Below are positions 48,878 to 60,350 of a DNA stretch of 64,000 nt, in pieces. Source of the DNA: Rhodamnia argentea. Taxonomy: Eukaryota > Streptophyta > Magnoliopsida > Myrtales > Myrtaceae. The stretch covers positions 7,794,001 to 7,858,000 of the forward strand of contig NC_063158.1 in NCBI RefSeq assembly GCF_020921035.1. Reading direction: 5' to 3'. Made by a program: the position numbers and the translations under genes. How positions within the stretch are numbered: position 1 is the stretch's first letter; every line of letters starts with the position of its first letter. The notes under the pieces were generated by a model. That model worked only from the letters and a program-made list of their open reading frames with translations, was not told the origin of the DNA and ran no database searches.

Positions 48878-49615
48878 TCAATACATCCCCCTGCTGTTAT
48901 TCAGGATCGAACCCAGAGTCCCCAACACCGCGAATGCCAAAAGCGGACTCACGTCCAAAGTATCGAAAATCGGCGGAATTATATTCCTAAACAAATTCAA
49001 ATACGGGTCGCACAAGTCCCTAATCGCCGACAGTGGCTGCCGCTCCCACGGGATGTTCGGGAACCAACTGAGCAGAACCCTAACCATCAGAACCCCGCTG
49101 TAGATATCGAGCCACTTCGCCAGACCCGCAGCAACCACCGTCAGCGGCGTGTTCAGGTACCCGCTGGGGCGGTCACGGAGCGCCGCGAAGAACAGCGGCC
49201 CCGCCGCACACGACAGGTTCCCTCCTAGCTCTCGGACCGCGGCGAGCTCTTGAGGGCCGGGGTTCAATTTCGACAGCAAGGCAAGGACCTTATCGACCGG
49301 AAGCTTCTGGACTAGCTTCGCGATTGAAATCGACACTCCTACCGCCAGGGCCAGCACTGAACTCACGGTGCGGATCGATTCGCCGAGCTTGGCGTGCGGT
49401 GGGCGAGTGGGAGTAATTGCCGGTGGTGAGGAAGCTGCCGCTTTGGCTGCCAGATTAGGTTTTGAGGTCGGGGAGAGAGAGCGAGAGAAGGACTTGGGGA
49501 GAGAGTTCAGACGGAGGAGAGGGAAAAATTGGGGCTTGGGCTCCCGAGAAACGATGGGGTTTTGTTTCGGTGGGAGTAGGGTTCGAGAGTGGAGGAGAAG
49601 GGTAGAAGAAGCCAT
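48878..49615 (-). CDS. YGGT/YlmG family plastid membrane protein, 245 aa
   Basis: Single-exon gene. Residues 1 to about 65 are a Ser/Pro/Arg/Lys-rich chloroplast transit peptide (MASSTLLLHSRTLLPPKQNP). A first hydrophobic helix is SVLALAVGVSISIAKL. The C-terminal YGGT domain follows: WLDIYSGVLMVRVLLSWFPN, the conserved loop DLCDPYLNLFRNIIPPIFDT and a final helix SPLLAFAVLGTLGSILN. YlmG proteins act in thylakoid or envelope membranes, affecting nucleoid partition and, for one paralogue (CCB3), heme attachment to cytochrome b6. The end LDVSPLLAF...ILNN looks nearer to YLMG2 than YLMG1 or CCB3, from memory. The start is the first ATG after a leader with GGCCCA motifs. Confidence 0.88.
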   Translation of the reverse strand: MASSTLLLHSRTLLPPKQNPIVSREPKPQFFPLLRLNSLPKSFSRSLSPTSKPNLAAKAAASSPPAITPTRPPHAKLGESIRTVSSVLALAVGVSISIAKLVQKLPVDKVLALLSKLNPGPQELAAVRELGGNLSCAAGPLFFAALRDRPSGYLNTPLTVVAAGLAKWLDIYSGVLMVRVLLSWFPNIPWERQPLSAIRDLCDPYLNLFRNIIPPIFDTLDVSPLLAFAVLGTLGSILNNSRGMY

Positions 49616-49699
49616 CGCTGTTGATTTTCCCGGAAAATCAAACGAGAAAACAGCAGGATTTACTCTTGCCCGAGAAAACAGATGACGGAGTGGAAGTGA

Positions 49700-49790
49700 T
49701 GCGCCCTTTATACAACGACGCCCCCTTATCCGGCCCAAATAACAAAACCCGCATCTCATTGGGCGTCGACCGGGTCGGCCCATTAATGAT
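49700..49790 (-). promoter_or_regulatory. Promoter region of the YlmG gene with site II motifs
   Basis: Two GGCCCA hexamers (about 49733 and 49777) and a TTGGGCG lie 100-170 bp upstream of the start codon, as in many nuclear genes for organelle proteins. No TATA box is evident. Confidence 0.5.
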
Positions 49791-49799
49791 AGAACAGTG

Positions 49800-51040
49800 C
49801 CCATTATAATCATTTGGAAGTAGCGAGCCCACGATGCTGGGACGGAGCCGCCGCCGGCGGCAATGCGATGATGACGATGGTGGCGGTGGTCGTAGCAGCG
49901 GCTGTGACGGTGGCAATGGCGGGTGTGCATCCGGCGGGATATACCATAACGATAGAGGGGGCATTTTTTTTTTTTAATGAGCCGATGATGATACTCTCGA
50001 TTTCGACGGTAACATTAATGATGATAATAAATAGATTGAATGGAATATTTATTATAAATTTTTCTATCACGATACTCGTGCTCTCTTTTTGCCAAATAAT
50101 TCTCATGGAGTTATGCACTTCGACAATTATTCTAATCGGGCAAAGTTTACTGTTAATTGCTCAAAACTCCCATGAACTTTGACATTGTCGCACAATTGTT
50201 CTCCAATTTTGAAAAGTCATGGATTATCCAATCTAAACTTTGGCACAATAGCCCGCAAACTATAATATTTTAATTGTAGTGGCTACCTTTCCAGTTTGCA
50301 TAATCGCTGGGTGAACTAACTCATTTTTACCAAAATAACCTCTATCACATTTTCATAACTTCACCAACCATACATCCTCTTCCCCCCCCACTCATTAACA
50401 GTGTTAAATAGGTTACTTTGGTGAAAAAAAAAATTTGAGAAACTTCATTTTCAAAAGACTCGTAATGGTTATATATAGTAAAATTAGCAAGAGCAACAAA
50501 AAATAAAAATTTGCGGGAGATAACCTGAAACTTTTCAAAATGCAAATGGTATGTATTGTCAACAATGCCAAAATTCGGATTTTCTAAAGTTATGTGCTAT
50601 TATGTAATGATACCAAAGTTGAAGATGGTTTCGAGCAGTTATCTCTAATAATTAAACAGGTGTCCGGAAAAGTATTTGTCTCACAAGCATCGCGCAAGAT
50701 TAACAGCTATAATTTATTGGATTCACTAGACTTTTTTTAAAAAAAAAAATCCCAAAATTGTGTAATAAAAAGATGTTGTCAGAGCTTAGCTTACAAGCTC
50801 AAACCTAGGAAAAGGGTATAAAAGAGATTGGACAAAATGGAAATTCCAAGGGACGCCTCACGCCACTCGCACGTGCGTGCGCACAATGAATCCAACATAT
50901 AAATTGGGACCGCACGGATTCCCGGAAAGAGGCATCGCATTTCAGTTTCCCTCTCAAACCCAGAAATGGCGCTTTCCATCCCTCCTCTTTAGGGTTTTTG
51001 AAATTTTCCCTCGCTCTGTCACTCGAGCGATCTAACCAAT
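49800..51040. other. Intergenic stretch and RPA promoter
   Basis: The region 50140-50660 has weak mirrored similarity at its ends (AATTGCTCAAAACTC... against its complement near 50640) and may be an old miniature element. Near 50896 CATATAAATTGGG could serve as a TATA box, about 250 bp before the RPA start codon. Confidence 0.4.
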
Positions 51041-51146
51041 CCCAATCCAAATCGCTTCATTTCCTCTCGCCGATCTCACAACACACTCTCTCCCGCTTTC
51101 TTCACTCCTAAAACCCTCGCAACGACGTCCCCTCGCCTGTTCGGAG

Positions 51147-54100
51147 ATGCCGTCGGCGGCGAAGCTCACGGAGGGCTCGATACGGAAGATCTGCGAGCGC
51201 GAGCTCGTCGGGGAGAGCGAGGTGAAGCCGATACTGCAGGTGACGGACATGAAGGTGGTGAACACCCGGAACCATCAGAACCAGGATCCGAGCAACGATG
51301 TGGAGAGGGAGAGGCAGAGGTTCCGGGTGGTGCTGTCCGATGGGACCCACGCGCAACAGGGCATGCTCGCGACGCAGCTCAACCACCTGGTTGATTCGGG
51401 GGAGTTGCAGAAGGGCTCCATCATCAGGATGAATAACTTCGTTTGCAGTTCCGTCAGGGACCGACTGTACGTGATACGAGCTTTTCTTTTTTACTCCTGA
51501 CGGAGTCGCATGCTTTTGCTGTTTGTTTATGTAATTGGTTCGACTTTGTTGTTTGGATAGACTATTTTGCCTTCAGGTATTCAGGGAAGCGAAGAAAACT
51601 GAGTTTTCAGTTGTCGCAGATGCAAAGAGGGCAAAAGAATTTGCCATGAATTGCTGAAGTGACGGCTTTTTGGGTTAAAAATTACAGTTTCGGGGTTGGT
51701 GTTATTGGGCATCAAATGCCTAATTAAGTTATTAGGGGACTGTTAGTGACCTTGTTCTGAAGCCATAGGTGTTGGAATTTCAACTGGTGTTAGTGACCTT
51801 ATTCTGAAGCAATAGGTGTTGGAATTTCAACTGGGCTGCTATCCGTTGGACTCTGTCCTACACTTTTAGAGTTTCATTATGCAGGTTACTTCGTTTTGAT
51901 AGTAATTGGTCTAAGGGAGTGGAAGTTATTGATTATGGATTAGTAAAATTAGACACATTGACGATAAATTCGGAGGATCAGATATTTAGTAGATAAACAA
52001 GGTAAGCTTTGAGTTATTGTGATCGAGTGCTCTGTCTGGATGTAATAGCAACTCAAGTTTACCCGGTTAAAGGCTTTTTGCATTTGTGTTTTTCAGTTGT
52101 TGTGGAGATGAGAAAAATGGGGTGAGCTGAAGAGTTTGTGTCCTTATAGCCTTGTTTGAAGGAAATTGGGCAATTAATTGTTGTGTTGTGGTTGTTATCA
52201 TTGTCTTCATTCTCATTGCTTCTGTTATTACTGTATTCAAATGACAAAAGTATATTTGCTTTCAGTGTACCTGAGTTCTTCAGCTGTATTTCCTCTTTGT
52301 TAAATTAGACCTCATGTCCAATCTGATCTGTGCAAGCAGGATTATTATCATTGTTGACTTGGAGGTTGTACTTGCCAAGCATGATCTTATTGGAGAACAT
52401 GTACAGGCAAAAGTTCCTGGAAGTGAAGTGGCAAAACCAACCACACCCTCTTTACAAAACATGCGTGGTGGTGGTTCCTACTTGAATAGTATTGATCAGG
52501 GAACATGTCCTGCAACAAGCGCTGCTCCTTCTTATGGCAATGCTCCCATTACTCCTGTGCACTCAAACACAGAACCTGGTGTCCCTAGGTCAGCTCAGTT
52601 TGGTGGGTCCTATGCTAATCAAAATATGGGTATCCGCAATAATACCAATGAATTTCGACGTTCACCTGTTAATTCCTACGTCCACCAGCCTCAGCCATCA
52701 TATCAGCAGCCGCCACCAATGTACATGAATCGGGGACCTATAGCAAAGAATGAAGCTCCCCCAAGGATAATTCCAATCGCTGCTCTCAACCCTTACCAGA
52801 ACAGGTGGACAGTTAAGGCCAGAGTGACTGCAAAGGGCGAGCTTAGGCATTACAACAATCCACGCGGTGATGGAAAAGTGTTTTCTTTTGATCTTCTTGA
52901 TTCGGATGGTGGGGAAATCCGCGTGACGTGCTTTAATGCTGTCGCTGACCAGTTCTACAACCAGATTGAAACTAGCAAGGTGTACCTAATTTCCAGGGGT
53001 ACTTTGAAACCTGCTCAGAAGAATTTCAATCACCTCCGAAATGATCACGAGATATATCTGGAAACCACCTCAATTGTACAGCCATGCATTGAGGATGATA
53101 ACCAAATTCCAAGGCAGCAGTTTCATTTTCATCCCATTAGTGATGTTGAAGGCATGGAAAGCAACAGTATTATCGACGTAATTGGTGTTGTCCACTCTAT
53201 AAATCCGGCTGCATCCATAATGAGGAAAAATGGTTCTGAAACTCAGAAAAGAAGCCTTCATTTGAAAGATGAGTCTGGCCGAAGTGTTGAATTGACTTTG
53301 TGGGGGAACTTTTGTAATGCAGAAGGACAAAGGCTGCAAATTCTGTGCGACTCTGGACAGTTTCCTGTACTGGCAGTGAAATCGGGTAGAGTCAGTGATT
53401 TTAATGGGAAGGCAGTGGGTACTATTTCTACGAGCCAGTTATTTATAGAGCCTGACATCCAAGAGGCTCGCAGGCTCAAGGAGTGGTTTGAGAGGGAAGG
53501 TAAAACTGCCCCTACGGTGTCTATATCAAGAGAAATAACAAGCATGGGCAGGACAGAGGCAAGAAAAACTATATCGCAGATCAAAGATGAAAAGCTAGGG
53601 ACTTCTGAGAAGCCGGATTGGATTACAGTTTCTGCCAATATTGGATATATAAAGGTGGATAATTTCTGTTACACAGCCTGTCCCATTGTAATTGGAGATC
53701 GCCAATGCAACAAGAAAGTTACAAACAACGGCGATGGGAAGTGGCGGTGTGATAGGTGTGACCGCTGCGTTGATGAATGCGACTACAGGTACATTCTCCA
53801 GATCCAGATTCAGGACCACACTGGGCAAGCATGGGTGACTGCATTTCAGGAATCTGGCGAGGAAATAATGGGTATATCGGCAAAGGAGTTGTTCTATCTG
53901 AGAACTGAGCATGATGAGAGGTTTGGAGAAATCATCCGCAAGGTTTTCTTCACCAAATTCATATTAAAGTTGAAAGTGAAGGAGGAGATCTTTAGTGATG
54001 AACAACGCGTGAAGTCGACCGTTGTCAAAGCAGACAAGGTAAATTTCTCTTCAGAGGCCAGGTTTTATCTGGATTTGTTGGACAAGAACAGAGCAGATGG

Positions 54101-54605
54101 GTCTGTTTCTTCTGATGTCAAGTCGGAACACCTAGTTTCGAATACCGGGATGATCAGTACTTTAACAGGGAATGCTGAGAGTATGCAATCTTCATCTTTT
54201 ATGGGGAACTATTCCATGGGAAACAATGCTGGTACGGGAGGTTCTAGGTCATCGGCAGACTATACTTCAGCGGTTCAATATGGAAACCAGTATAACGGTG
54301 CTAGACTTTCCATGACGGGCCCAAACGATATGAATTCAAGCTGCACTAGCTGCGGGAGAAGCGGCCATAGCTCAAAAAATTGTCCGAGCATCATGAGTGG
54401 CCCTTCTCAGACGATGGGAGGGGCATACGTGAATAGACCTCCTGGAGGTTCCAGTGATGTATGCTATAAGTGCAATCAAACTGGGCACTGGGCGAGAGAC
54501 TGTCCTGGGCTAAGTGCAGTTCCACCTGCATATGGAAGCAGCGCCGCAACACCTAGGAGGTATGGGATGGTTTCCAGGGAAAGGGTCGGGGGGGTTTGGG
54601 AGTAA
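51147..54605 (+). CDS. RPA1C: Replication protein A 70-kDa subunit (RPA1C-like), 861 aa
   Basis: Large subunit of the single-strand DNA-binding heterotrimer used in replication, repair and meiosis. Two exons (51147-51466, 52340-54605) join as CT|G to 862 codons with stop. Residues 1-115 are the RPA70N protein-binding OB fold (LTEGSIRKICERELVGESEV). A Ser/Gly/Pro linker follows. DBD-A starts near 250 (IPIAALNPYQNRWTVKARV), DBD-B spans about 375-480, and DBD-C spans about 530-690 with its zinc ribbon (CPIVIGDRQCNKKV...CDRCDRC). The C-terminal extension carries two CCHC knuckles, CTSCGRSGHSSKNC (about 773) and CYKCNQTGHWARDC (about 812). That extension and the length place it with the plant RPA1C/RPA1E group rather than RPA1A, B or D. 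Confidence 0.93.
51741..51834 (+). repeat. 47-bp tandem duplication in the RPA intron
   Basis: Two adjacent copies of the unit from TGTTAGTGACCTT to GGAATTTCAACTGG, differing at two positions. Recent local duplication within the 873-bp intron; no coding effect. Confidence 0.9.
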
Positions 54606-55381
54606 TGTAATGGAGTCAGCTTTTGTTTATACCTGTTCTTATCCAGTTCTTTTGGGTTTGAGCAATGATGAAGGCGTTCCTTCCACTGTTCCCCGTGTTT
54701 CCGGAGGGAAGACGATGCAGGAGGATGCCCTGTGCCGTGGTAATGAGAAATATTTTGGGCGAAGGGTTGGAATAAGCTACTCTTGTTTCATTTCATGCAA
54801 ATGCAAGTCTTTCCTAATTCTCAAGTCTATGAAGGAGCGGTGGGAGTGGCTGTGCCTTTATAATGATGCAGAGGTGCTGTTTTTTGCGGACTTTTGTTTG
54901 AAAACCGTAGCGGTTTACGTAGGTTGTAGAGTGTCAGTTCAATGTATTTTTTCCTTTTTATACTTTCCTCCAGCATTATCATCAGATATTGTTGGGTTCT
55001 GTCTTGTGAACTAAGTTTCTTGGCATGAAAAAAAAAAAACAACTGGTACCATCATCAAGCCAAGCTAAAGCAACGATCTGTTGAGTAATATATACCAAAA
55101 TGCTTGACTCGGTAGAATTACACGTGCTGTTAATAATAATTCTAGAAGAAACATATCAATCACAAAAAGAATTCAGCAACCGAAAGGTGGTAGAATATAG
55201 AAATGTAGAATTTCTTATATAACTGATAATGAACTTTTTTCAAGAAGGGAAGTTCTGAATGCTGAGGAAAAAGATCACAGGACCACAATGCCTCAATATT
55301 ATTCTCACAGAGGAGAAAGATCGTACATACCACGATGTCAATATCACATAAATAATTGTTATCGTTTACTGTAGGGTCCTC
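54606..55381. other. RPA 3' flank up to the retroelement
   Basis: The probable 3' UTR runs to about 55000. An out-of-phase open frame overlapping the RPA end (54514-55014) looks spurious. AT-rich sequence then leads to the LTR. No gene is seen. Confidence 0.5.
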
Positions 55382-55521
55382 TATTATTGATAAAAGAGCA
55401 ATCAAATCTTTATTTCGGAGATAACAAAGAGTACTTATAAGCTTAGCTTAGGGTTCAGCCTAATAATATATTTACACAAATACTCCAAACTTGCTAATAT
55501 TCTAAAATAATAAACACAACA
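55382..55521 (-). repeat. Copia LTR (3' LTR in element orientation)
   Basis: 140-bp terminal repeat ending in CACAACA on the plus strand and adjoining the purine-rich tract. About 7% different from its partner at 60128-60267. Confidence 0.9.
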
Positions 55522-55562
55522 CTCCCTCTCAAGTTGGAGAGCACTTATCAAAAAGCCCTAAC

Positions 55563-58500
55563 TTATGACAAATATATGAAACTCACCCACGTCGAAGAGG
55601 CTTTGTGACAATGCCTGCTAGTTGCTCTTCGTAACGTGTGTGCATCAACCGTATGTCTCCACAATTCACTTTTTCCCCGAACAAAATGACAATCCACCTC
55701 TATATGCTTCATTTGCTCGTGAAACATCGGATTGCTAGCAATATGAAAAACAAATTGATTATCACAAAAGAGAATAGATGATCCGGTCATAGACAGTCCA
55801 ATCTTAACTAACAACATACGAAGCCATTAAAGTTCACCCATAACATTAGCCATAGCATGATACTCGGCCTCTGCACTAGATCGAGAAATAACAGATCGCT
55901 TTTTACTTTTTCAAGACACAAGATTACTACCAAGAAAGACACAAGATCCCGAAGTAGACCGGTGATCCATAGGACAACCAGCCCAATATGCATCAGAATA
56001 TCCTGTCACCTCCAAAGATTCAATGTTAGAATAATCGGCGATATGAATATGACCCCGATTATGGAACACAAGTTCTTGACCTGGAGCTCCCTTCAAATAG
56101 CGAACAATTTGTAGAGTGGCTTGCCAATGAGTAATACGAGGAAAGCTCATAAATTGACTTACCACACTAAGCGCAAGATATCTAGACGAGTGATGGTAAG
56201 ATAATTTAACTTGCCTATTAAGTGACGATACTTCTCTAGATCATGAAGAAGTTCTCCATGCTCATTATCAAGCCTCACTCCAAAGTCCATAGGTGTGTCA
56301 TCGGGCTTAGCATTATGTAAACCAACCTCCTTAAGAATGTCAAGAGTGTACTTTCGTTGAGAGAGAGCAATATTATCATTAGCATAGGCGACTTCAATAA
56401 CAAGAAAATATCGAAAACGACTTGGGTTTTTAGTGTTAAACTCCTTTTGTAGGAACCGCTTGAGTCATTGTATACCTTAAACATCACTTCCTATCATAAT
56501 GATATCATCAACATAGACAACAAGAATAACATAATCTTTTGAAGATGACGTATTAAATACTAAGTGATCTACACCGCATTGATGCATGCCAAAGGTGATA
56601 ACCGCATCACTAAAACGGCCAAACCAAACACAAGGAGATTGCTTAAGTCCATAAATAGCTTTTCGCAACCGGCACCCCTTCTCCCCCCGAGCAACAAACC
56701 CAAGTGGTTGCTCCATATACACCTCCTTGTGAAAATTACCATGGAGGAATGCATTTTTGACATCAAGTTGATGAAGAGTCCAGTGAGATCGAGTAGCTAA
56801 GGAAATAACAATACGAACGTAAAGAATTTTGGCTACAGGAGAAACGTCTCATCATAGTTAATACCATAAGTTTGAGTATAGCCCTTTGCCACAAAACATG
56901 CTTTTAAGCGCTTAACTGAACCATCTGGATTGTGTTTGACAACAAAGACCCAGCGACAACCTACCAATTGTTTATTAGCTAGCAACGGAACCAGCTCCCA
57001 AGTCTTATTATGATGCAATGCAGCTATTTCCTCCTCCATAGCACGAGCCAACCTGGATGGGCCAAAGCCTTATGCACACAACTTGGCACAGATACAGATG
57101 CAAGAGATGACACAGACATACATCCGAGAGCTTAAGTTATGATAAGACATGAAATTAGACAGAGGATATCGAGACCAAGTGCGGTGAGCACTAGGAGAAC
57201 TGTCGGGAGATGGTGGAAGAGGATCGGAAGCCTGGGCTAGAGGTGGTGGTGGTGGAACGCTTGTTGGTGGAGATGTATGGCCCCGAACCGGGCGAGGACC
57301 ACGTGTATAAACCCGAAGAGGAGTTGATGCTAGTGATCCTGGATCCAATGGAGTATCATTTGAATTAACAGGTGGTTGCTCCGGTTGAGAGATAGGTGCT
57401 AAGGGCGGCGTAAGATCCATGGTTATGGTACCCGAGGATGAATATCGCCAAAATATGCTTGATCCTCAAAGAAAGTCACATTAGCAGAAATATAATTCCG
57501 ATAATGAGTAAAACTATAACAAACATACCCCTTTTGAGTACGGCAATAACCCACGAATATACATTTTTCAAAATGAGATGATAACTTATCCAACCCAAGA
57601 GACAAAGAATGAACAAAATAGTCACATCCAAAAATACGAGGACGAATGGACCACAATGGATGCTCGGGATGAAGAAAAGTATAAGGAATAGCTCCTTTCA
57701 ACATGGAGGATGGAAGACGATTAATGAGATGACATGCTGTAAGAAGAGAATAGCTCCAAAAAGACTTAGGCATATGAGTATGAAGAAGTAGGCAACGTGC
57801 AACATCCAACAATGACGGTTATTATGTTTAGCAACTTTATTTTGTTATGGAGTGTAAGCACAAGAGCTCTGATGTAAAATACCATGAGACTTGAGAAATG
57901 GAGTAAAAGTGGAAGAAGAAAAATACTCACAAGCATTGTTTGCACGCAAACACTTAACAGAATGATTATACTGAGTACGTACTTCATTATAAAACCGGCG
58001 TAAAGAATGAAAAACTTCGATACGATCTTTTATTAGATATAACCAACCGATACGAGTACAATTATCGATGAAAGTGACAAAATAACGAAAACCAAACGAA
58101 AACTCTCGACTAGGACCCCACACATCAGAGTGAACTAACTCAAATGGTTGGGAAGCTCGACTCAAAACTCGAGGGGAAAAAGACGCATGATGGTGTTTGC
58201 CCAACCGACAAGTTTCGCAATTAAATTAAAGACTCGAACTAGACATAAAAGAAAATCGTCAAAGTACGTCCGCTGATGGATGACCAAGATGACAATGTAA
58301 CCTATATGAATCATCCACGACTTTATTCTGAACTGTTGTAGCAGCAACAATAATCTCAAGATCTAGGATGTACAATCCACCAACCTCACGCCCACCACCT
58401 ATTCGGCGTCCGGTCTTCGATCCAGGAAGAACACACGAAGACGAAGAAAATATAATATCGCGATCAAGTTCATGAGTAATAAAACCGAAAGATAATAGAT

Positions 58501-59575
58501 TGTGAGGAAAGTGTGGAATACAATAAACAAATGGTAAGGAGACAGAGGAACTCAATGATACACAACCCGCACCAGCTACTTTGGATTGAGAACCATTTTC
58601 TAAGGTAACCGACATAGAAGGAACAGATGAGGTGGATGTGAGAAGACGAGAATTACCGGTCATATGATGAGTGGCACTTGAATCAATAATCCAAGGAGGA
58701 GTACTAAAAAGTAGACAAGTAGGATCATTATGCTGTGCCAAAGTAATAGTAGGACCGGACACAACGCCATTGGTATTCTGTTGTGCTCTGACCAACTCAT
58801 CATATTCTGCACGAGTCAAGTTTATCGTAGCCTGTCCGGAAGAGGATCCAGGTGAAAAAGTCCAAGGCTCAGTATCAATGGAGGCATGTAGACCGTACAG
58901 CTCAGAATGGAGGTCATAACAATAATCAATAGTATGCCTAGAAAGTAGACAATACGTACAAAAGCGATTCCCTTGACCACCTTCTCGAGCTCCTCTAGAA
59001 GGATTATTACTACCACCACGAACACCACCTCGCCTTTAAAAACCACGACCACAACCACGGTTTGAACCGTCAGAACTCCATTGTCCATGACCATTAATAT
59101 GACCACGAGTCCCTTAACCTCCATGAGCCACCACAACACTACTATCCGACATTGCTAAAGTCTTGGGACCGAAAGTATAATGAGCAGCTTGAAAAAATAC
59201 TTCTTCAATGAAAGGGAGAGTGCTTTGAGAGGTAATCTGCTGTTGAAGTGCATTGTGATCTAGACCAAGACCTCGGAGAAAGAGTACGGTCATCATGTCC
59301 GCTTCACGTTGTTGCATCCGAGTAATCGTGGTGGCCGGTGAAAAATAAGACTTGAGATGCTGATACAAAGACACAAAACGAGCATAATATTTTGCCAACC
59401 CAGCATCACCAATTTTGGCTTCAAATAAAGCCTCCCACATATTACAAACTTGACTCATATTATTTTGTCCAGAATTTAGTAAAGCACACTTCATCCATAC
59501 CTGGGGTGTCGCACAATCCATGATTTTAGTAAAGCACCAAAATTTACTTTGTTCAAGACAACCATTCACTTCCAA
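55563..59575 (-). pseudogene. Copia gag-pol remnant
   Basis: Fossil coding region. From the 5' side on the minus strand: gag about 59575-58830, protease and GAG-pre-integrase about 58820-58250, integrase core about 58200-57820, reverse transcriptase about 57050-56280, RNase H about 56165-55563. Recognised from copia-type stretches such as LVVYVDDIIMIGSD (polymerase box) and PWIIDSSATHHMTGN (protease). Broken in numerous places. Confidence 0.85.
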
Positions 59576-59639
59576 GAATTTAACAATATCCCAATAGCCA
59601 CACGTCTATCACCATCAACTCACAACCTCACAGATTACA

Positions 59640-60110
59640 ATCCTTTAAACACCAACTGCACAAACTCACAAAAATACCCATTTACAGCAACATAATCTGC
59701 AAAATCAGCACATTCAAAATCGAATTGGACCTCTGACAATGCTCGAACTAGGTTCGTCGGCCCAGGCAACATCGGATCCGAGGTCGTTGGCGTTGGATTC
59801 GAGGTCCCCGGAGATTCGCCGGCCTTAGCAACGCCGCCCCTGGGCTCGCCAAGCCTGGACGAGGTCGGGCAAGACTTGCTCTGGGGTAACCTAACCCGGG
59901 CGAGTCGGGTGATGCCCGCTCCGGGGTAGCCTGGCCTGGGCAACTCGGCCCCGAGGTCGCCCGGCCTAGGCGACTCCTCCTAACGTCGTGTCCGGGATGG
60001 CCGACTCTGGGACTTGCTGGATTTGGTCAATGTCGAAGAATTCCAGCAAGAATTGTAGAAGCAGTGGTCGTGGGTCAATTATTTTGTAAATCTAGGGTTT
60101 AAGTTTTTAA
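59640..60110 (-). other. GC-rich leader segment of the copia element
   Basis: Between the primer-binding site and gag is a GC-rich stretch (about 59750-60000) with repeated GGCCTGGGCGAC-like words. This composition is unlike the rest of the element. It could be ancestral leader or an acquired segment. Confidence 0.5.
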
Positions 60111-60127
60111 TTCAAGCTCTGATACCA

Positions 60128-60267
60128 TGTTATTGATAAAAGAGCAATCAAATCTTTATTTCAGAGATAACAAAGAGTACTTATAGACTTAGCTTAGGGT
60201 TAAGCCTAATAATACATTTACACAAATACCCCCAACTTGCTAATACTCTAAAATAATAATCACAACA
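60128..60267 (-). repeat. Copia LTR (5' LTR in element orientation)
   Basis: 140 bp, TG...CA bounded on the plus strand (TGTTATTG...CACAACA). The initiator tRNA-Met primer site adjoins on the internal side. Confidence 0.92.
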
Positions 60268-60350
60268 TACCCAAATAAGTCGATCTCAAATGCTGCATGG
60301 ATAATGATTCTCAGCTGATCTTACGAGATCTTAATCACAAATTGAAAGTA

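Larger units (their letters stand above)
55382..60267 (-). mobile_element. Ty1/copia LTR retrotransposon, old and broken
   Basis: An element of about 4.9 kb in minus orientation, bounded by two 140-bp LTRs. The right-hand LTR is followed inward by a primer-binding site TGGTATCAGAGC, complementary to initiator tRNA-Met. A purine-rich tract (ACTTGAGAGGGAG) precedes the left-hand LTR. From right to left the parts are a GC-rich leader, gag with a zinc knuckle, protease, integrase, reverse transcriptase and RNase H, the copia order. The frame is broken in many places, roughly ten or more, so it is a fossil. About 10 of 140 LTR positions differ, suggesting insertion some millions of years ago under usual plant rates. 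No clear target-site duplication remains. Confidence 0.92.

Noticed and set aside
49368-49685. 105-codon plus-strand frame opposite the YlmG gene
   Set aside because: Antisense to the transit peptide region; composition shadow.
50140-50660. Possible miniature element with mirrored ends
   Set aside because: The end similarity is weak and broken, and I could not fix borders or a target duplication.
54514-55014. 166-codon frame overlapping the RPA stop
   Set aside because: It starts inside the zinc-knuckle exon in another frame and runs into the 3' UTR, with no domain beyond the overlap.
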